From an uncultured Christensenellaceae bacterium (GTDB lineage: Bacteria; Bacillota; Clostridia; Christensenellales; Christensenellaceae): DNA of 54,469 bases. The stretch is taken from positions 1-54,469 of the forward strand of contig CAKROK010000005.1 in NCBI GenBank assembly GCA_934373295.1. Reading direction: 5' to 3'. Position 1 is the first letter of the stretch. Every line of letters starts with the position of its first letter. The notes beneath the pieces are model-generated. The model ran no database searches and was not told where the DNA came from. It saw only the letters and a list, made by a program, of their open reading frames with translations. This document shows, in pieces, positions 26,492-34,330 of this stretch. The position numbers and the translations under genes were made by a program.

Positions 26492-26947
26492 TTAAAAATC
26501 GATGTGCAGCCTTATCAGCGCTATATCCTTTATGTCAAATACTCGCGTATTATTATTTATTACCACGCTCACCTCGTCGCCCTCTTTTTTCAAAAGCTCG
26601 CCGGTCAGCTCCTTTTTGCCGTTTTCATCCTTTTTATATAGCTTTATATCCACCTTTTTGCCGACAGAGCGCTCAAAATCCCGCTCCGTCTTGAGCGGTC
26701 TGTCAAGGCCGGGCGAGGACACACAAAGGACATACGCCTCCTCTATCGGGTCAAGCACGTCTAAAGGCTCGTCTATCGCGCGAGAGAGCTTTTCACAGTC
26801 GTCGAGATCGACGCCGCCCTCCTTGTCGATATATATGACAAGCTCGTTATCTTCACCCTTTTTGACGTTATACTCCAGCTCAAAGCCCATCTGCTCCGCA
26901 AAGGGCGCCACGAGCTGCTCCACAGCAACTTCTATTTTTTTAGACAT
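26492..26947 (-). CDS. rimP: Ribosome maturation factor RimP
   Basis: 151 aa. It assists 30S assembly. The N-terminal domain shows YIDKEGGVDLDDCEKLSRAI and EAYVLCVSSPGLDRPLKTERDF, the family signature; the C-terminal Sm-like barrel ends in DIKDIALIRLHIDF. It is the first gene of the translation operon, with AGAGGT before its ATG and a promoter plus leader hairpin upstream. Confidence 0.96.
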   Translation of the reverse strand: MSKKIEVAVEQLVAPFAEQMGFELEYNVKKGEDNELVIYIDKEGGVDLDDCEKLSRAIDEPLDVLDPIEEAYVLCVSSPGLDRPLKTERDFERSVGKKVDIKLYKKDENGKKELTGELLKKEGDEVSVVINNNTRVFDIKDIALIRLHIDF

Positions 26948-26983
26948 CAGTACCTCTTAAAAATTATTCTCCTAACAAAATTC

Positions 26984-27009
26984 AAAGAGTGGGAAAAGAC
27001 CCACTCTTT
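26984..27009 (-). promoter_or_regulatory. Leader hairpin upstream of rimP
   Basis: Perfect 10-bp stem AAAGAGTGGG/CCCACTCTTT with a 6-nt loop, then GAATTTTG on the minus strand. It lies between the promoter and rimP, so it could act as an attenuator of the operon. Confidence 0.65.
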
Positions 27010-27031
27010 AAAATAGAGCTATTACTTTAGT

Positions 27032-27060
27032 ATAATACCACAGTAATCGCCTTATTACAA
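27032..27060 (-). promoter_or_regulatory. Promoter of the rimP-nusA-infB operon
   Basis: Minus-strand TTGTAA (27055-27060), 17-bp spacer, TATTAT (27032-27037). Confidence 0.78.
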
Positions 27061-27260
27061 GCGTTTTTAAAAGATTTTTGCCATTTTCATGCCAAGAAAA
27101 TCACTCCCGCACCCACTTTTTCTCCCCGCCGACCCTTTTCAACAATTTTTTCACGAAAACCCGCGCATCTGCCCGACTTTGTAAGATGAATCGGGAAATA
27201 TCTGCCGAATTGCAGCAAAGGGTGTTTTTCTAAATGGCATATATGTAAAACAGCAAAGAA

Positions 27261-27307
27261 AACCCTCCTTCATTCCTATCCCGACATGGGATAATGAGAG
27301 GAGGGTT
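27261..27307 (+). promoter_or_regulatory. SD-sequestering hairpin of the split toxin mRNA
   Basis: AACCCTCCT (27261-27269) pairs perfectly with AGGAGGGTT (27299-27307), which is the ribosome-binding site of the following toxin start. An inner TATCCC/GGGATA stem extends it. Masking of the SD in the full transcript is typical of type I toxin mRNAs. Confidence 0.75.
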
Positions 27308-27313
27308 CTGCAA

Positions 27314-27354
27314 ATGACTTTTGATCAACTGATCAATATTTGCACTTTTCTCAT
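27314..27354 (+). pseudogene. 5' half of a split Hol-Tox-type small toxin gene
   Basis: The first 13-14 codons (MTFDQLINICTFL) match the start of the intact 30-aa toxin at 41367 (MTFDQFISFCTFL). The frame then enters unrelated DNA, whose first feature is the stop codon of the leftward 345-aa gene at 27356. The 3' half is at 29416-29472. A five-base CTCAT is present at both junctions, consistent with a target duplication. Confidence 0.8.
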
Positions 27355-27355
27355 C

Positions 27356-28393
27356 CTATACTTCGGAAAAATAGTCAACAATTTGCTGTACTTCAGCAGT
27401 CTTCCCAATTTTTTGTTCCAACAGCGCAAAATATTTGGGAATAAAAGGATTGCCGGAAATCAATTTTGCAAATGCAGCCGCAACTTTATCTTGCGGAAAC
27501 ATCGGGTTTTGTAAATTGTTAAATATAGTATCATCCATCGTGCTGGCAATGGTGTTTATTCCGTTTAGTACACCGTTTTCCGCAAGCAATTGGACAAAGG
27601 TTAAAAACGTATTATAATAATCGCTGTATACTTCTTCAAAGAAAACATCGCGCTTAAAAGCTGCAAATGCTTTCGCTTTTTGTTCTTGTGTCATTTTGCA
27701 CTGATTTGCCACGAATTTCCCCATCAATCCCATTCCAAGATTGAACGCCTCTGCTTGCGCAGCGCCTTTCATAGCACCTTTAAAGCCGAAACCGCCGCCC
27801 TGCATTTGTACAGCTCCTCCGACCTGATTTCCAAGATTTTCAGCCATTTGATTTTGACCTCGCTCAATGCCGGCCATAATCTCGTAAGAATTAATCGCCT
27901 TGTTATAACGTTCAATTTGACTGGAAGTGAACGCGTCGATATCTGCTGTAAAAACACCGAACGGCAATAGCAAGCTATAAGCTCTGTGTTCCATAGCCAT
28001 TAGACCTTCGAGGTACATCTCCTCAAAGTAATGAATTAAAGAATCAAAGTCTTGAACACAGTTTTGATATTTAAACTTAAACTGTTCTGTATAATATTCG
28101 GCAGTCTTTTTAAAAAGCGGACGGTATTTTATACAGGTATCCAATTCACCCGAAACTGATATGACATTTCCGTCCAATGTGAATTCCTTACTCTCACCTT
28201 TTAGAACAGGCCATTGTTCCGGTTCTTCACAAGTATACTTTGGAAAGCTGTCATACGGTGGAAATTCTCGAGTTTCTTCAATCTCTTTAATATCCTGAAA
28301 AACATCTTTTCCAATTACCTTGTTGATTTTTCTGTTCAGCGCCGTTCCGCTTTTCGCAAACGCATTGAAGCCTTTTTTGAAATCAAATGCCAT
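27356..28393 (-). CDS. Unknown 345-aa protein with Gly/Gln-rich centre
   Basis: I do not recognise this protein. It starts MAFDFKKGFNAFAKSGTALN with a good SD (AAGGAGG) and reads as a soluble, largely helical protein. Residues ~190-230 are a Gly/Met/Ala/Gln-rich stretch (QVGGAVQMQGGGFGFKGAMK, then AFNLGMGLMGKFV) that could be membrane-active or a flexible hinge. Two Cys in the first half (YTCEEPEQW, DTCIKYRP) are not in a metal motif. Codon use is AT-rich and unlike the neighbouring translation operon, a sign of transfer. Its stop codon lies 1 nt inside the left junction of the inserted segment, so it fills the left part of the cargo. Confidence 0.8.
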   Translation of the reverse strand: MAFDFKKGFNAFAKSGTALNRKINKVIGKDVFQDIKEIEETREFPPYDSFPKYTCEEPEQWPVLKGESKEFTLDGNVISVSGELDTCIKYRPLFKKTAEYYTEQFKFKYQNCVQDFDSLIHYFEEMYLEGLMAMEHRAYSLLLPFGVFTADIDAFTSSQIERYNKAINSYEIMAGIERGQNQMAENLGNQVGGAVQMQGGGFGFKGAMKGAAQAEAFNLGMGLMGKFVANQCKMTQEQKAKAFAAFKRDVFFEEVYSDYYNTFLTFVQLLAENGVLNGINTIASTMDDTIFNNLQNPMFPQDKVAAAFAKLISGNPFIPKYFALLEQKIGKTAEVQQIVDYFSEV

Positions 28394-28533
28394 AATTTTA
28401 TTCCTCCTTAAAATTCATACAATTTCTATCTACTACACATTTATCGCACTTCACTTTGTTTTTCGTACACTCCTCGTCGAAACCGTTTGCGCAGTATACC
28501 CGCAGGCTTACGATTGTCAAACTGCTAACAGCC

Positions 28534-28731
28534 TCAGTGTACTTCTATAAATAATTCGGGACTGACATTCAGCGCAAGGCAAATGGCACGTAGGTCGTCC
28601 GCATACATCGTCTGTTTGCCGTTCATCATAGCATTAAAGGCGACCTTGGATATCCCTGCCCTCTGCGCCACCACCAGCTGTTTATATCCGTTTTTCTCTA
28701 TGTAAGCCTGTACTTTTTTGTAAACTTCCAT
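28534..28731 (-). CDS. Small Cro-like HTH protein
   Basis: 65 aa, essentially a single helix-turn-helix domain: QLVVAQRAGISKVAFNAMMN followed by GKQTMYADDLRAICLALNVS. It is divergent from a larger XRE repressor and shares with the gene at 36460 the pattern G(K/Q)xTMYxD...ICxALxVS. The promoter for this gene contains an operator in its spacer. By analogy with phage switches it may be the Cro partner, though either protein may bind the sites. Confidence 0.85.
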   Translation of the reverse strand: MEVYKKVQAYIEKNGYKQLVVAQRAGISKVAFNAMMNGKQTMYADDLRAICLALNVSPELFIEVH

Positions 28732-28749
28732 ATACGCGCCTCCATAAAT

Positions 28750-28823
28750 ACAGCATTACTGTGCTTAAATTTATATTATCACAGAATTTCTGTGCAGTCA
28801 ATAGAGAAGTGCAGTAATTCTGT
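28750..28823. promoter_or_regulatory. Three evenly spaced palindromic operators
   Basis: ACAGCATTACTGT (28750-28762), ACAGAATTTCTGT (28781-28793) and GCAGTAATTCTGT (28811-28823) fit the consensus rCAG-N5-CTGT. Their starts are 31 and 30 bp apart, about three helical turns, placing all three on one DNA face. They lie between two divergent HTH genes. Confidence 0.8.
28773..28801 (-). promoter_or_regulatory. Leftward promoter of the Cro-like gene
   Basis: Minus-strand TTGACT (28796-28801), 17-bp spacer, TAATAT (28773-28778). Operator 2 lies wholly inside the spacer. Confidence 0.8.
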
Positions 28824-28832
28824 TCTTCATCC

Positions 28833-28860
28833 TTGCTTTTTCTTTATTTTCGTGTATACT
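28833..28860 (+). promoter_or_regulatory. Rightward promoter of the CI-like gene
   Basis: TTGCTT (28833-28838), 16-bp spacer, TATACT (28855-28860); operator 3 ends 10 bp upstream of the -35. Confidence 0.7.
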
Positions 28861-28883
28861 ATTGATATAGCGAGGTGATTTTC

Positions 28884-29195
28884 TTGAAATACGAAATTGG
28901 CAATAGAATTCGCATGTATCGAAAAGAAAGCGGACTGACACAGAAGCAGTTGGCTGATAGAATAAATGTAACTAAAAGCAGGGTTTCGAACTGGGAGCAA
29001 GGGATCAATCGCCCAGATGCGGATATTTTAGCTGATATCTGCCGTGTACTGAATGTGTCGCCCAGTAATCTGCTAAATGTACATTTGTCGGCAGACGATT
29101 TAAGCGACAAGGAAAGAAGAGCCATACAAGCATACCGAAACAAAACCGAAGTACAGCGGGCAGTTGATATTCTGCTTGGTATAGATGATAACTGA
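28884..29195 (+). CDS. XRE-family (CI-like) repressor
   Basis: 103 aa from TTG 28884, which has GAGGTG six nt upstream; a GTG at 28875 is an alternative. The HTH spans residues ~8-62 (YRKESGLTQKQLADRINVTK, then SRVSNWEQGINRPD). The rest is a short helical tail (DLSDKERRAIQAYRNKTEVQ) likely for dimerisation; there is no LexA/CI autoprotease domain. It is close in layout to the repressor at 35972. It probably binds the three operators and controls both divergent genes. Confidence 0.88.
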   Translation: MKYEIGNRIRMYRKESGLTQKQLADRINVTKSRVSNWEQGINRPDADILADICRVLNVSPSNLLNVHLSADDLSDKERRAIQAYRNKTEVQRAVDILLGIDDN

Positions 29196-29415
29196 GCATC
29201 ATATCGCAAGCCGGTCTATACAGGACATATCGATGGAAGCGCAACAGCTCTCTATTTTATATTTATATGCAAAAACCTTGCTGCAAAGCGCCAGAGGTCA
29301 GTATATGATTATGCCCTTGTCTTATAAACCAACTTCGAATACTTCGAACTGAATAACTTAACGAACCTCTTACATCGAATTTTTGCAAAAGGGCATGCTT
29401 AACCTTTTCACATGT

Positions 29416-29472
29416 CTCATTGAATTCCCCGTGCTTATAATTACGTGCGTAAAAAATAGCAACAAAAAATAG
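29416..29472 (+). pseudogene. 3' half of the split Hol-Tox-type toxin gene
   Basis: Codons 13-30 of the ancestral toxin. The last 12 residues (LIITCVKNSNKK) are identical to the intact toxin at 41367. Joined at CTCAT to the 5' half, the frame has exactly 30 codons and a TAG, the same length as the intact copy. The join gives Ile-Glu-Phe-Pro-Val where the intact one has Val-Ala-Phe-Thr-Ala, so the copy may already have been decaying. Confidence 0.8.
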
Positions 29473-29546
29473 CCGCCACTCTTCAACCTTTAGCGACTAT
29501 TTTTAGTTAACATTGGTTGACCGTCTATCGGCAACGTTCTTTTCCT
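29460..29546 (-). ncRNA. Antisense (antitoxin) RNA of the split locus
   Basis: A canonical minus-strand promoter at 29553-29581 would start a ~85-nt RNA near 29546. The RNA begins with a conserved sequence (GTTGCCGATAGACGGTCAAC on the minus strand) and ends at a hairpin with stem AAAATAG-CGC at 29464-29500 overlapping the toxin's 3' end. It matches the antisense RNA of the intact locus at 41450-41534, including the C/A versus G/U difference that still pairs on the antisense strand. Confidence 0.7.
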
Positions 29547-29552
29547 ATATTC

Positions 29553-29581
29553 ATTATATTATGCCCGACCCACAAAGTCAA
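29553..29581 (-). promoter_or_regulatory. Antitoxin RNA promoter (split locus)
   Basis: Minus-strand TTGACT (29576-29581), 17-bp spacer, TATAAT (29553-29558). Identical boxes and spacing occur at 41541-41569. Confidence 0.88.
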
Positions 29582-29618
29582 TACGCAAAATCAATCCTGG
29601 CGTTGAAACCCATATTCC

Positions 29619-30025
29619 CCGGCAATCAAAAAGGCCGGTTTTTTCGTCATATTTTCAAGCAGCCCGCAGAAGGCTGTTTTTTGTAGTATCAGGCGGGCAA
29701 ACCTTTTCTGTTCGTCTTTGACTTGTTTCTTTAAATAATCTTTTTGTGCATTACCAACACAAGCCCAAATATACTATCGAAAAACCGATTTGCCGTCACT
29801 TTTCAAGCGAGGTGAATGAGGCGTGCTCTTTTCAGGCAATCAAAAATGCGCTGATTTATCGTCATTTTGCGAGCGAGGCGAGGAGACCGTGCCTTTTTTC
29901 AGGCAATCAAAAAGGCCGGTTTTTTCTTCATTTTTCAAGCAGTCCGCAGTCGGCTGTACGTATTAGTACGCCGACAAGGGCTGTCGCAGAAAAAGGACGG
30001 AAGGGCAGGTCTTTTTGGAAGCCTG
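29619..30025. repeat. Cluster of palindromic elements (three partial, one complete)
   Basis: This 0.4-kb stretch has no gene. Left arms beginning (C)GGCAATCAAAAA occur at about 29619, 29833 and 29900, and another partial at about 29785. The last unit (29900-30025) is complete: CAGGC...CAAAAAGGCC at left mirrors GGTCTTTTTGG...GCCTG at right, with a central GTCGGC-GTAC/GTAC-GCCGAC hairpin. The same element occurs at 40676-40799 and, inserted in another repeat, at 5452-5577. It ends 4 nt before the rng stop codon. Confidence 0.8.
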
Positions 30026-30029
30026 AGGG

Positions 30030-31583
30030 TTAGAAGAAGCTCTGGGCTTCAATATGATGATGACCATTATTATTCTTATCGTCAGACCGCCTGTAATCCA
30101 CCATGCTCGTGACCTTTATGCTGTGGATATGCGCGAGCTTATTCTCCGTGATGTAGAAATGCCGTCCCTCAAACTCGGGCAGGAGCGCCTCGTTATTCGC
30201 GTTCATCTGCATCACGTAATCCGCAACGGAGGGCGCAAGCTCGACCATAAACGCCTTTGCGTCAGAATTATTCACCACGCGGATGATCTCCCTCCTCAGG
30301 CGCATCATCATCGTGGGGTTGGAATACACCTTACCCGTGCCCGAGCAATAGGGGCAGGTCGTCTCGATTATCGTCGAGAGCTTTCTTCTGACCTTTTTGC
30401 GCGTCATTTCGACGAGCCCCAGCTCAGTCATGCCGAGGACATTCGTCTTTGTGCGGTCGTTTTTGAGATACTCGCAGAAATTATCCAGCAGGCGCTTGCG
30501 GTTTTCGGGGTCGTCCATGTCGATAAAGTCGATTATGATTATTCCGCCGATATCACGCAGACGCAGCTGACGTGAAATCTCCTTCGCCGCCTCGAGATTG
30601 GTGTTGAAGATAGTCTCCTGTAAGTCGTATTCTCCGATGTATTTTCCCGTGTTTACGTCTATCGCGGTCAGCGCCTCCGCCTCGTCTATAACGAGATATG
30701 CGCCGCTTTTCAGCCATATCTTGCGCTGGACGGCCTTGTCGACCATGCTCTCTATCGCATAGCGGTCGAAAATATTTTCCGCACTGTCAAAGTATTTCAC
30801 GCGGTCGATAAGCTCGGGCTGGGTTATCTTCACCATCGCCAGCACCTTCTGATAAAACTCATAGTCGTTTATCACGAACTTATCCACATCGTTGTTGAAC
30901 AGGTCGCGCACCACGCGGAACAAAAGCGTCTCCTCCGCATGTATGAGCCTGGGCGCGTTTAACATATTCGCCTTCTTCTGCACCCTGCTCCAAAGGCGCG
31001 TTAAGAACTTGAGCTCGGTTATAAACTCCTCCTCGCTCATGCCCTCCGCGACTGTGCGCACTATCACGCCCATGCCCTCCGGCTTTATACGCGTGAATAT
31101 CTCCTTTAAGCGCTCTCTCTCCGCCTCGTCCGTGATGCGGCGGGATACTCCGATGTGGTCCACCGTGGGCATGAGCACGAGCATCCTCCCCGGAAGGGTC
31201 ACGTGCGTCGTCACCCTCGCGCCCTTCGTGCCGCCCGGCTGCTTCAAAACTTGGACCATTATCTCCTGTCCCTTTTTGAGCATGTCCTGTATGAGCGGAA
31301 CTTCGAAATTGCTATTTTCCGTCGTCTGCTCTCCCTCGAACTCAAATTCGGACTTATCAAAGCGAATATCGCCCGCATAGAGAAAGGCGTTTCGCTCCAG
31401 CCCTACGTCGATAAACGCCGCCTGCATCCCGGGCAGTATGTTCGCCACCCGCCCCTTATAGATGTTGCCCACCAGCCGCTCATGGCCGCGCAGCTCCACC
31501 TGTATCTCCGCAAGCTCATCGTCCTCAAGCAAAGCGACCCTTACCTCGTGAGGGTTTACGTCGGCTATAATCTGCTTCTTCAC
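30030..31583 (-). CDS. rng: Ribonuclease G/E family endoribonuclease
   Basis: 517 aa. It cleaves single-stranded, AU-rich RNA, acting in rRNA and mRNA processing. Domains: N-terminal S1 (VGNIYKGRVANILPGMQAAF, ~residues 38-120), the catalytic DNase I-like region with metal-binding acids in AIDVNTGKYIG and IIIIDFIDM, and the zinc-link motif CPYCSGTG near residue 405. The long C-terminal scaffold of E. coli RNase E is absent, so it is RNase G-like. The last residues are Asn/His/Lys-rich. It follows the radical SAM/DUF2344 pair, the usual Clostridia order, though rplU does not follow here. Confidence 0.95.
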   Translation of the reverse strand: MKKQIIADVNPHEVRVALLEDDELAEIQVELRGHERLVGNIYKGRVANILPGMQAAFIDVGLERNAFLYAGDIRFDKSEFEFEGEQTTENSNFEVPLIQDMLKKGQEIMVQVLKQPGGTKGARVTTHVTLPGRMLVLMPTVDHIGVSRRITDEAERERLKEIFTRIKPEGMGVIVRTVAEGMSEEEFITELKFLTRLWSRVQKKANMLNAPRLIHAEETLLFRVVRDLFNNDVDKFVINDYEFYQKVLAMVKITQPELIDRVKYFDSAENIFDRYAIESMVDKAVQRKIWLKSGAYLVIDEAEALTAIDVNTGKYIGEYDLQETIFNTNLEAAKEISRQLRLRDIGGIIIIDFIDMDDPENRKRLLDNFCEYLKNDRTKTNVLGMTELGLVEMTRKKVRRKLSTIIETTCPYCSGTGKVYSNPTMMMRLRREIIRVVNNSDAKAFMVELAPSVADYVMQMNANNEALLPEFEGRHFYITENKLAHIHSIKVTSMVDYRRSDDKNNNGHHHIEAQSFF

Positions 31584-31696
31584 AACAAACTCCTTTTAGA
31601 ATTAAAAATATTTCAACAGACACGTTCGTCTGAATTATACTATCTATCGATAATGCCTGCATTTAGATAGACCTTACCGTTTTCAGACTGTCTGAA

Positions 31697-32365
31697 TTAT
31701 TTACTAAGTAACTCCCCCATAGACACCAATTTTCCGTTCCTCTCTATGAGCAGATCCTCCCTCACGGCATATGCCTCACAAGTCGCGCCGGAGAGCTTCT
31801 TCGCCTCGTCTATGAGCAGCGCGGGGGAAAGCGAGCCTGCGCCGGAATGCGCCAGCGTCAATGTCATCTTTTCGCCGTCAAGGTCATAGTCGAATATGAG
31901 CGGGCGGATGTCGAGCTCACGCACCTTGCCCTTTGATTTCTTCTGTGCGATGTACTCTTTTGCGTCTATTATCTTCAAAATGCCCTCGCGCAGCAGCGCG
32001 GCATCGGTATCGCAAACTATGTTCACCCGCGCGGCGGCGCTCGCCGCCATGAGCTTGGGCGCCTTTTCCGCCATTTCGCCCAGCTTGAGTATCTCAATGC
32101 CGTCGGGCATAGCGTCGTTTAGGCGCTTTTTCGCGTCATTTAAGTCGACGTCCTGCGTCGTGTAAAACTCCATGTAGTCGCCGTGCGTCTCCATCCCCAC
32201 CGCGAGCGCGGACGCAAAGCTGGTGACTATATGCGGGTTAAAGCCCTGAGAGAACTTCACGGGAAGGCCCGATCTTCTGAGCGCGCGGGAGAACAGTCTC
32301 TGCATGTCCAGATGAGAGACGAACCTCGTCCTGCCCGTGCGGGAAAACTTAACTCCTAAACGCAT
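31697..32365 (-). CDS. DUF2344 / radical SAM-linked protein
   Basis: 222 aa. The N-terminus RLGVKFSRTGRTRFVSHLDM and SGLPVKFSQGFNPHIV are the signature of the DUF2344 family (TIGR03936), which always accompanies a B12-binding-type radical SAM protein. Biochemical function is not established. It overlaps the upstream radical SAM gene by 17 nt, so they are translationally coupled. rng follows after 113 nt. Confidence 0.92.
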   Translation of the reverse strand: MRLGVKFSRTGRTRFVSHLDMQRLFSRALRRSGLPVKFSQGFNPHIVTSFASALAVGMETHGDYMEFYTTQDVDLNDAKKRLNDAMPDGIEILKLGEMAEKAPKLMAASAAARVNIVCDTDAALLREGILKIIDAKEYIAQKKSKGKVRELDIRPLIFDYDLDGEKMTLTLAHSGAGSLSPALLIDEAKKLSGATCEAYAVREDLLIERNGKLVSMGELLSK

Positions 32366-34181
32366 TTTTGCACCTCTTACCCATGCCGCAGCCCGTGCAG
32401 CCCAGCCTGCAATCCGGCGTGGTCACGGCGGCTTTCGCCTTTTCAAGCTCCTTTAGGAAAAACCTCTTGCTCACAAGGCAGTCTATGTGGTCATACGGCA
32501 AAAGCTCTTCCAGCCCCCGCTCCCTATTCGCGTAGAAATGCGGGTCAATGCCCGCGCGGGAAAAAGCGTCCTCCCAGTATTCCATGCGGAAATAATCCTG
32601 CCAGCTATCGAAAATCGCGCCGTTTTTATGCGCATAATAAAGCACACTTGACAGCTTCCTGTCCCCGCGCGCAAACACCGCCTCCAAAAAGCTCAGGCGA
32701 GAGTCATGCCAGTTGTATTTTACGCCGCGCATGGGCTTTAAAAGCTCTCTTAAATACTCCTGCTTTTCGCGCAAAAGCTCCGTGCTGTCCTGCGCCGCCC
32801 ATTGAAAGGGCGTGAACGGCTTGGGGACGAACGAGGATGTTGAAACATGCAGCTTTAACGCGCCGTGCCTAAGCTCCTTGGGCGTGGACGAATAAACGCC
32901 TATCACCTTTTTGACGAGCGCGGCTATGCCCGCGATGTCCTCAAATGTCTCCGTAGGCAGACCTATCATGAAATACAGCTTTATGGACGTCGCGCCGCTT
33001 TCGAACGCATAGCGCACCGCCCTCAAAAGGTCGTCCTCCGTGACGTTTTTGTTTATGACGTCGCGCAGGCGCTGCGTCCCCGCCTCGGGCGCAAAGGTAT
33101 AGCTCGACTTCCTCGCCGTCTGCATCCTCTTTGCGTATTCCTTTTCAAAGCTGTCCACGCGCAGTGAAGGCAGAGACACGCTCACGTGCTCGTCCTTAAA
33201 TTCGTCTATGAGCCCTATCGTAAGGTCGTTTATCTCGCTATGGTCGCCCGAGCTTAAAGAGGATAGCGATATTTCCTCATAGCCCGTGCAGTTTATAAGC
33301 TCATGCGCCTGTTTATCGAGAGTATCGCGGCGGCGCTCCCTGTTCGGGCGATAGATATACCCCGCCTGGCAGAAACGGCAGCCGCGCGTGCAGCCGCGGA
33401 ATATCTCCAGCGTGACGCGGTCATGCACCAGCCCAATATACGGAACTATCATCTTTTCCGGGAAAAACGACTTGTCGAAATCCTCCACAAAGCGCTTTTT
33501 AACGGGCATCTGCGGCCCGTCTATGCTTAAAACCGTCCCATCCTCGTTATATTTTATATCGTAAAGAGAGGGAACGTATACTCCCTCTATATTCGCGGCG
33601 GCTCTCAAAAACTTCTGCTTATCCAGCCCCGCGCGCTTATGCTCCTTATACAGGTCCAAAAGCTCGTTATTGACCTCTTCTCCCTCGCCGATTATGAACA
33701 GGTCGATGAAATCCGCCATGGGCTCGGGGTTATACGTGCATGTTCCGCCTGCGATTATTATGGGGTCGTGCTCACTCCTGTCCTTTGAATAAAGCTCCAG
33801 CCCGGAAAGCTCGAGCATCTCAAGGACGGTCGTATAGCACATCTCATAGGACAGATTAAAGCCTATCATATCGAACTCGTTCGCGGGCGTGTGCGTCTCG
33901 AGCGAATACAGCGGTATGCCCGCCGCCTTCATCTCCGCGAGCATATCCCCAAAGGGCGCATAGGCGCGCTCGCAGTAGCAGTCCTCCCGCTTGTTCTTGA
34001 GCCAATAGAGTATTATCGAGCCGAGATGGCTCATGCCGACCTCGTATATATCGGGAAACGCCAGCAGAAAGCGTATCTCCTGCGTCCCGTCCTTTTTACA
34101 CATATTAAGCTCTCCGCCGGTATACCTTGCGGGCTTTTCCACCCGCGCGAGCAGAGAATCGGGTATATTAACAGTGGACAA
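32349..34181 (-). CDS. B12-binding-type radical SAM protein (TIGR03960 family)
   Basis: 610 aa from TTG 34179-34181, with GGAGGAG upstream. The N-terminal B12-binding-like domain (residues ~30-200) precedes a radical SAM core with the cluster motif CTRGCRFC near residue 262, whose three Cys bind [4Fe-4S]. The C-terminal Cys cluster CRLGCTGCGMGKRC suggests a second metal site. Family members are conserved in Firmicutes next to DUF2344 and rng; the reaction is unknown, perhaps RNA-related from its neighbours. The promoter upstream is canonical. Confidence 0.92.
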   Translation of the reverse strand: MSTVNIPDSLLARVEKPARYTGGELNMCKKDGTQEIRFLLAFPDIYEVGMSHLGSIILYWLKNKREDCYCERAYAPFGDMLAEMKAAGIPLYSLETHTPANEFDMIGFNLSYEMCYTTVLEMLELSGLELYSKDRSEHDPIIIAGGTCTYNPEPMADFIDLFIIGEGEEVNNELLDLYKEHKRAGLDKQKFLRAAANIEGVYVPSLYDIKYNEDGTVLSIDGPQMPVKKRFVEDFDKSFFPEKMIVPYIGLVHDRVTLEIFRGCTRGCRFCQAGYIYRPNRERRRDTLDKQAHELINCTGYEEISLSSLSSGDHSEINDLTIGLIDEFKDEHVSVSLPSLRVDSFEKEYAKRMQTARKSSYTFAPEAGTQRLRDVINKNVTEDDLLRAVRYAFESGATSIKLYFMIGLPTETFEDIAGIAALVKKVIGVYSSTPKELRHGALKLHVSTSSFVPKPFTPFQWAAQDSTELLREKQEYLRELLKPMRGVKYNWHDSRLSFLEAVFARGDRKLSSVLYYAHKNGAIFDSWQDYFRMEYWEDAFSRAGIDPHFYANRERGLEELLPYDHIDCLVSKRFFLKELEKAKAAVTTPDCRLGCTGCGMGKRCKNAFRS

Positions 34182-34229
34182 ATCAGTCTCCTCCGTGAAA
34201 ATGTCTCATATACAGACCAAATCTATTGT

Positions 34230-34258
34230 ATTATAACACTTCATAGGTCGTTGGTCAA
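34230..34258 (-). promoter_or_regulatory. Promoter of the radical SAM-DUF2344 unit
   Basis: Minus-strand TTGACC (34253-34258), 17-bp spacer, TATAAT (34230-34235). Confidence 0.85.
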
Positions 34259-34330
34259 ATACTTACTGCCGTATTTATGCCCTTTTAACGGTAAAAATCG
34301 CCTTACGCACCACCTTTTGGTTCTATTTAT

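Larger units (their letters stand above)
27350..29420. mobile_element. 2.07-kb inserted segment within a toxin gene
   Basis: The segment lies between CTCAT at 27350-27354 and CTCAT at 29416-29420. Removing one CTCAT plus everything between (2066 bp) restores a 30-codon toxin frame. It is more AT-rich than its surroundings and carries a leftward 345-aa unknown gene, a leftward Cro-like gene and a rightward CI-like gene. No transposase or integrase gene and no clear terminal inverted repeat is seen, so the mobilising agent is unknown. The last ~220 bp (29196-29415) hold no convincing gene. Confidence 0.7.

Noticed and set aside
29233..29352. 39-aa reading frame after the CI-like gene, with a weak AGGA upstream
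   Set aside because: No recognisable sequence, weak start context, and it lies in the decayed right end of the inserted segment.
27350..29420. Insertion sequence carrying a transposase
   Set aside because: None of its genes has a DDE, HUH or recombinase motif, and no terminal inverted repeats are visible.
29619..30025. CRISPR array suggested by several similar units
   Set aside because: Units are unequal, palindromic and not separated by spacers of constant length; no cas genes are present.
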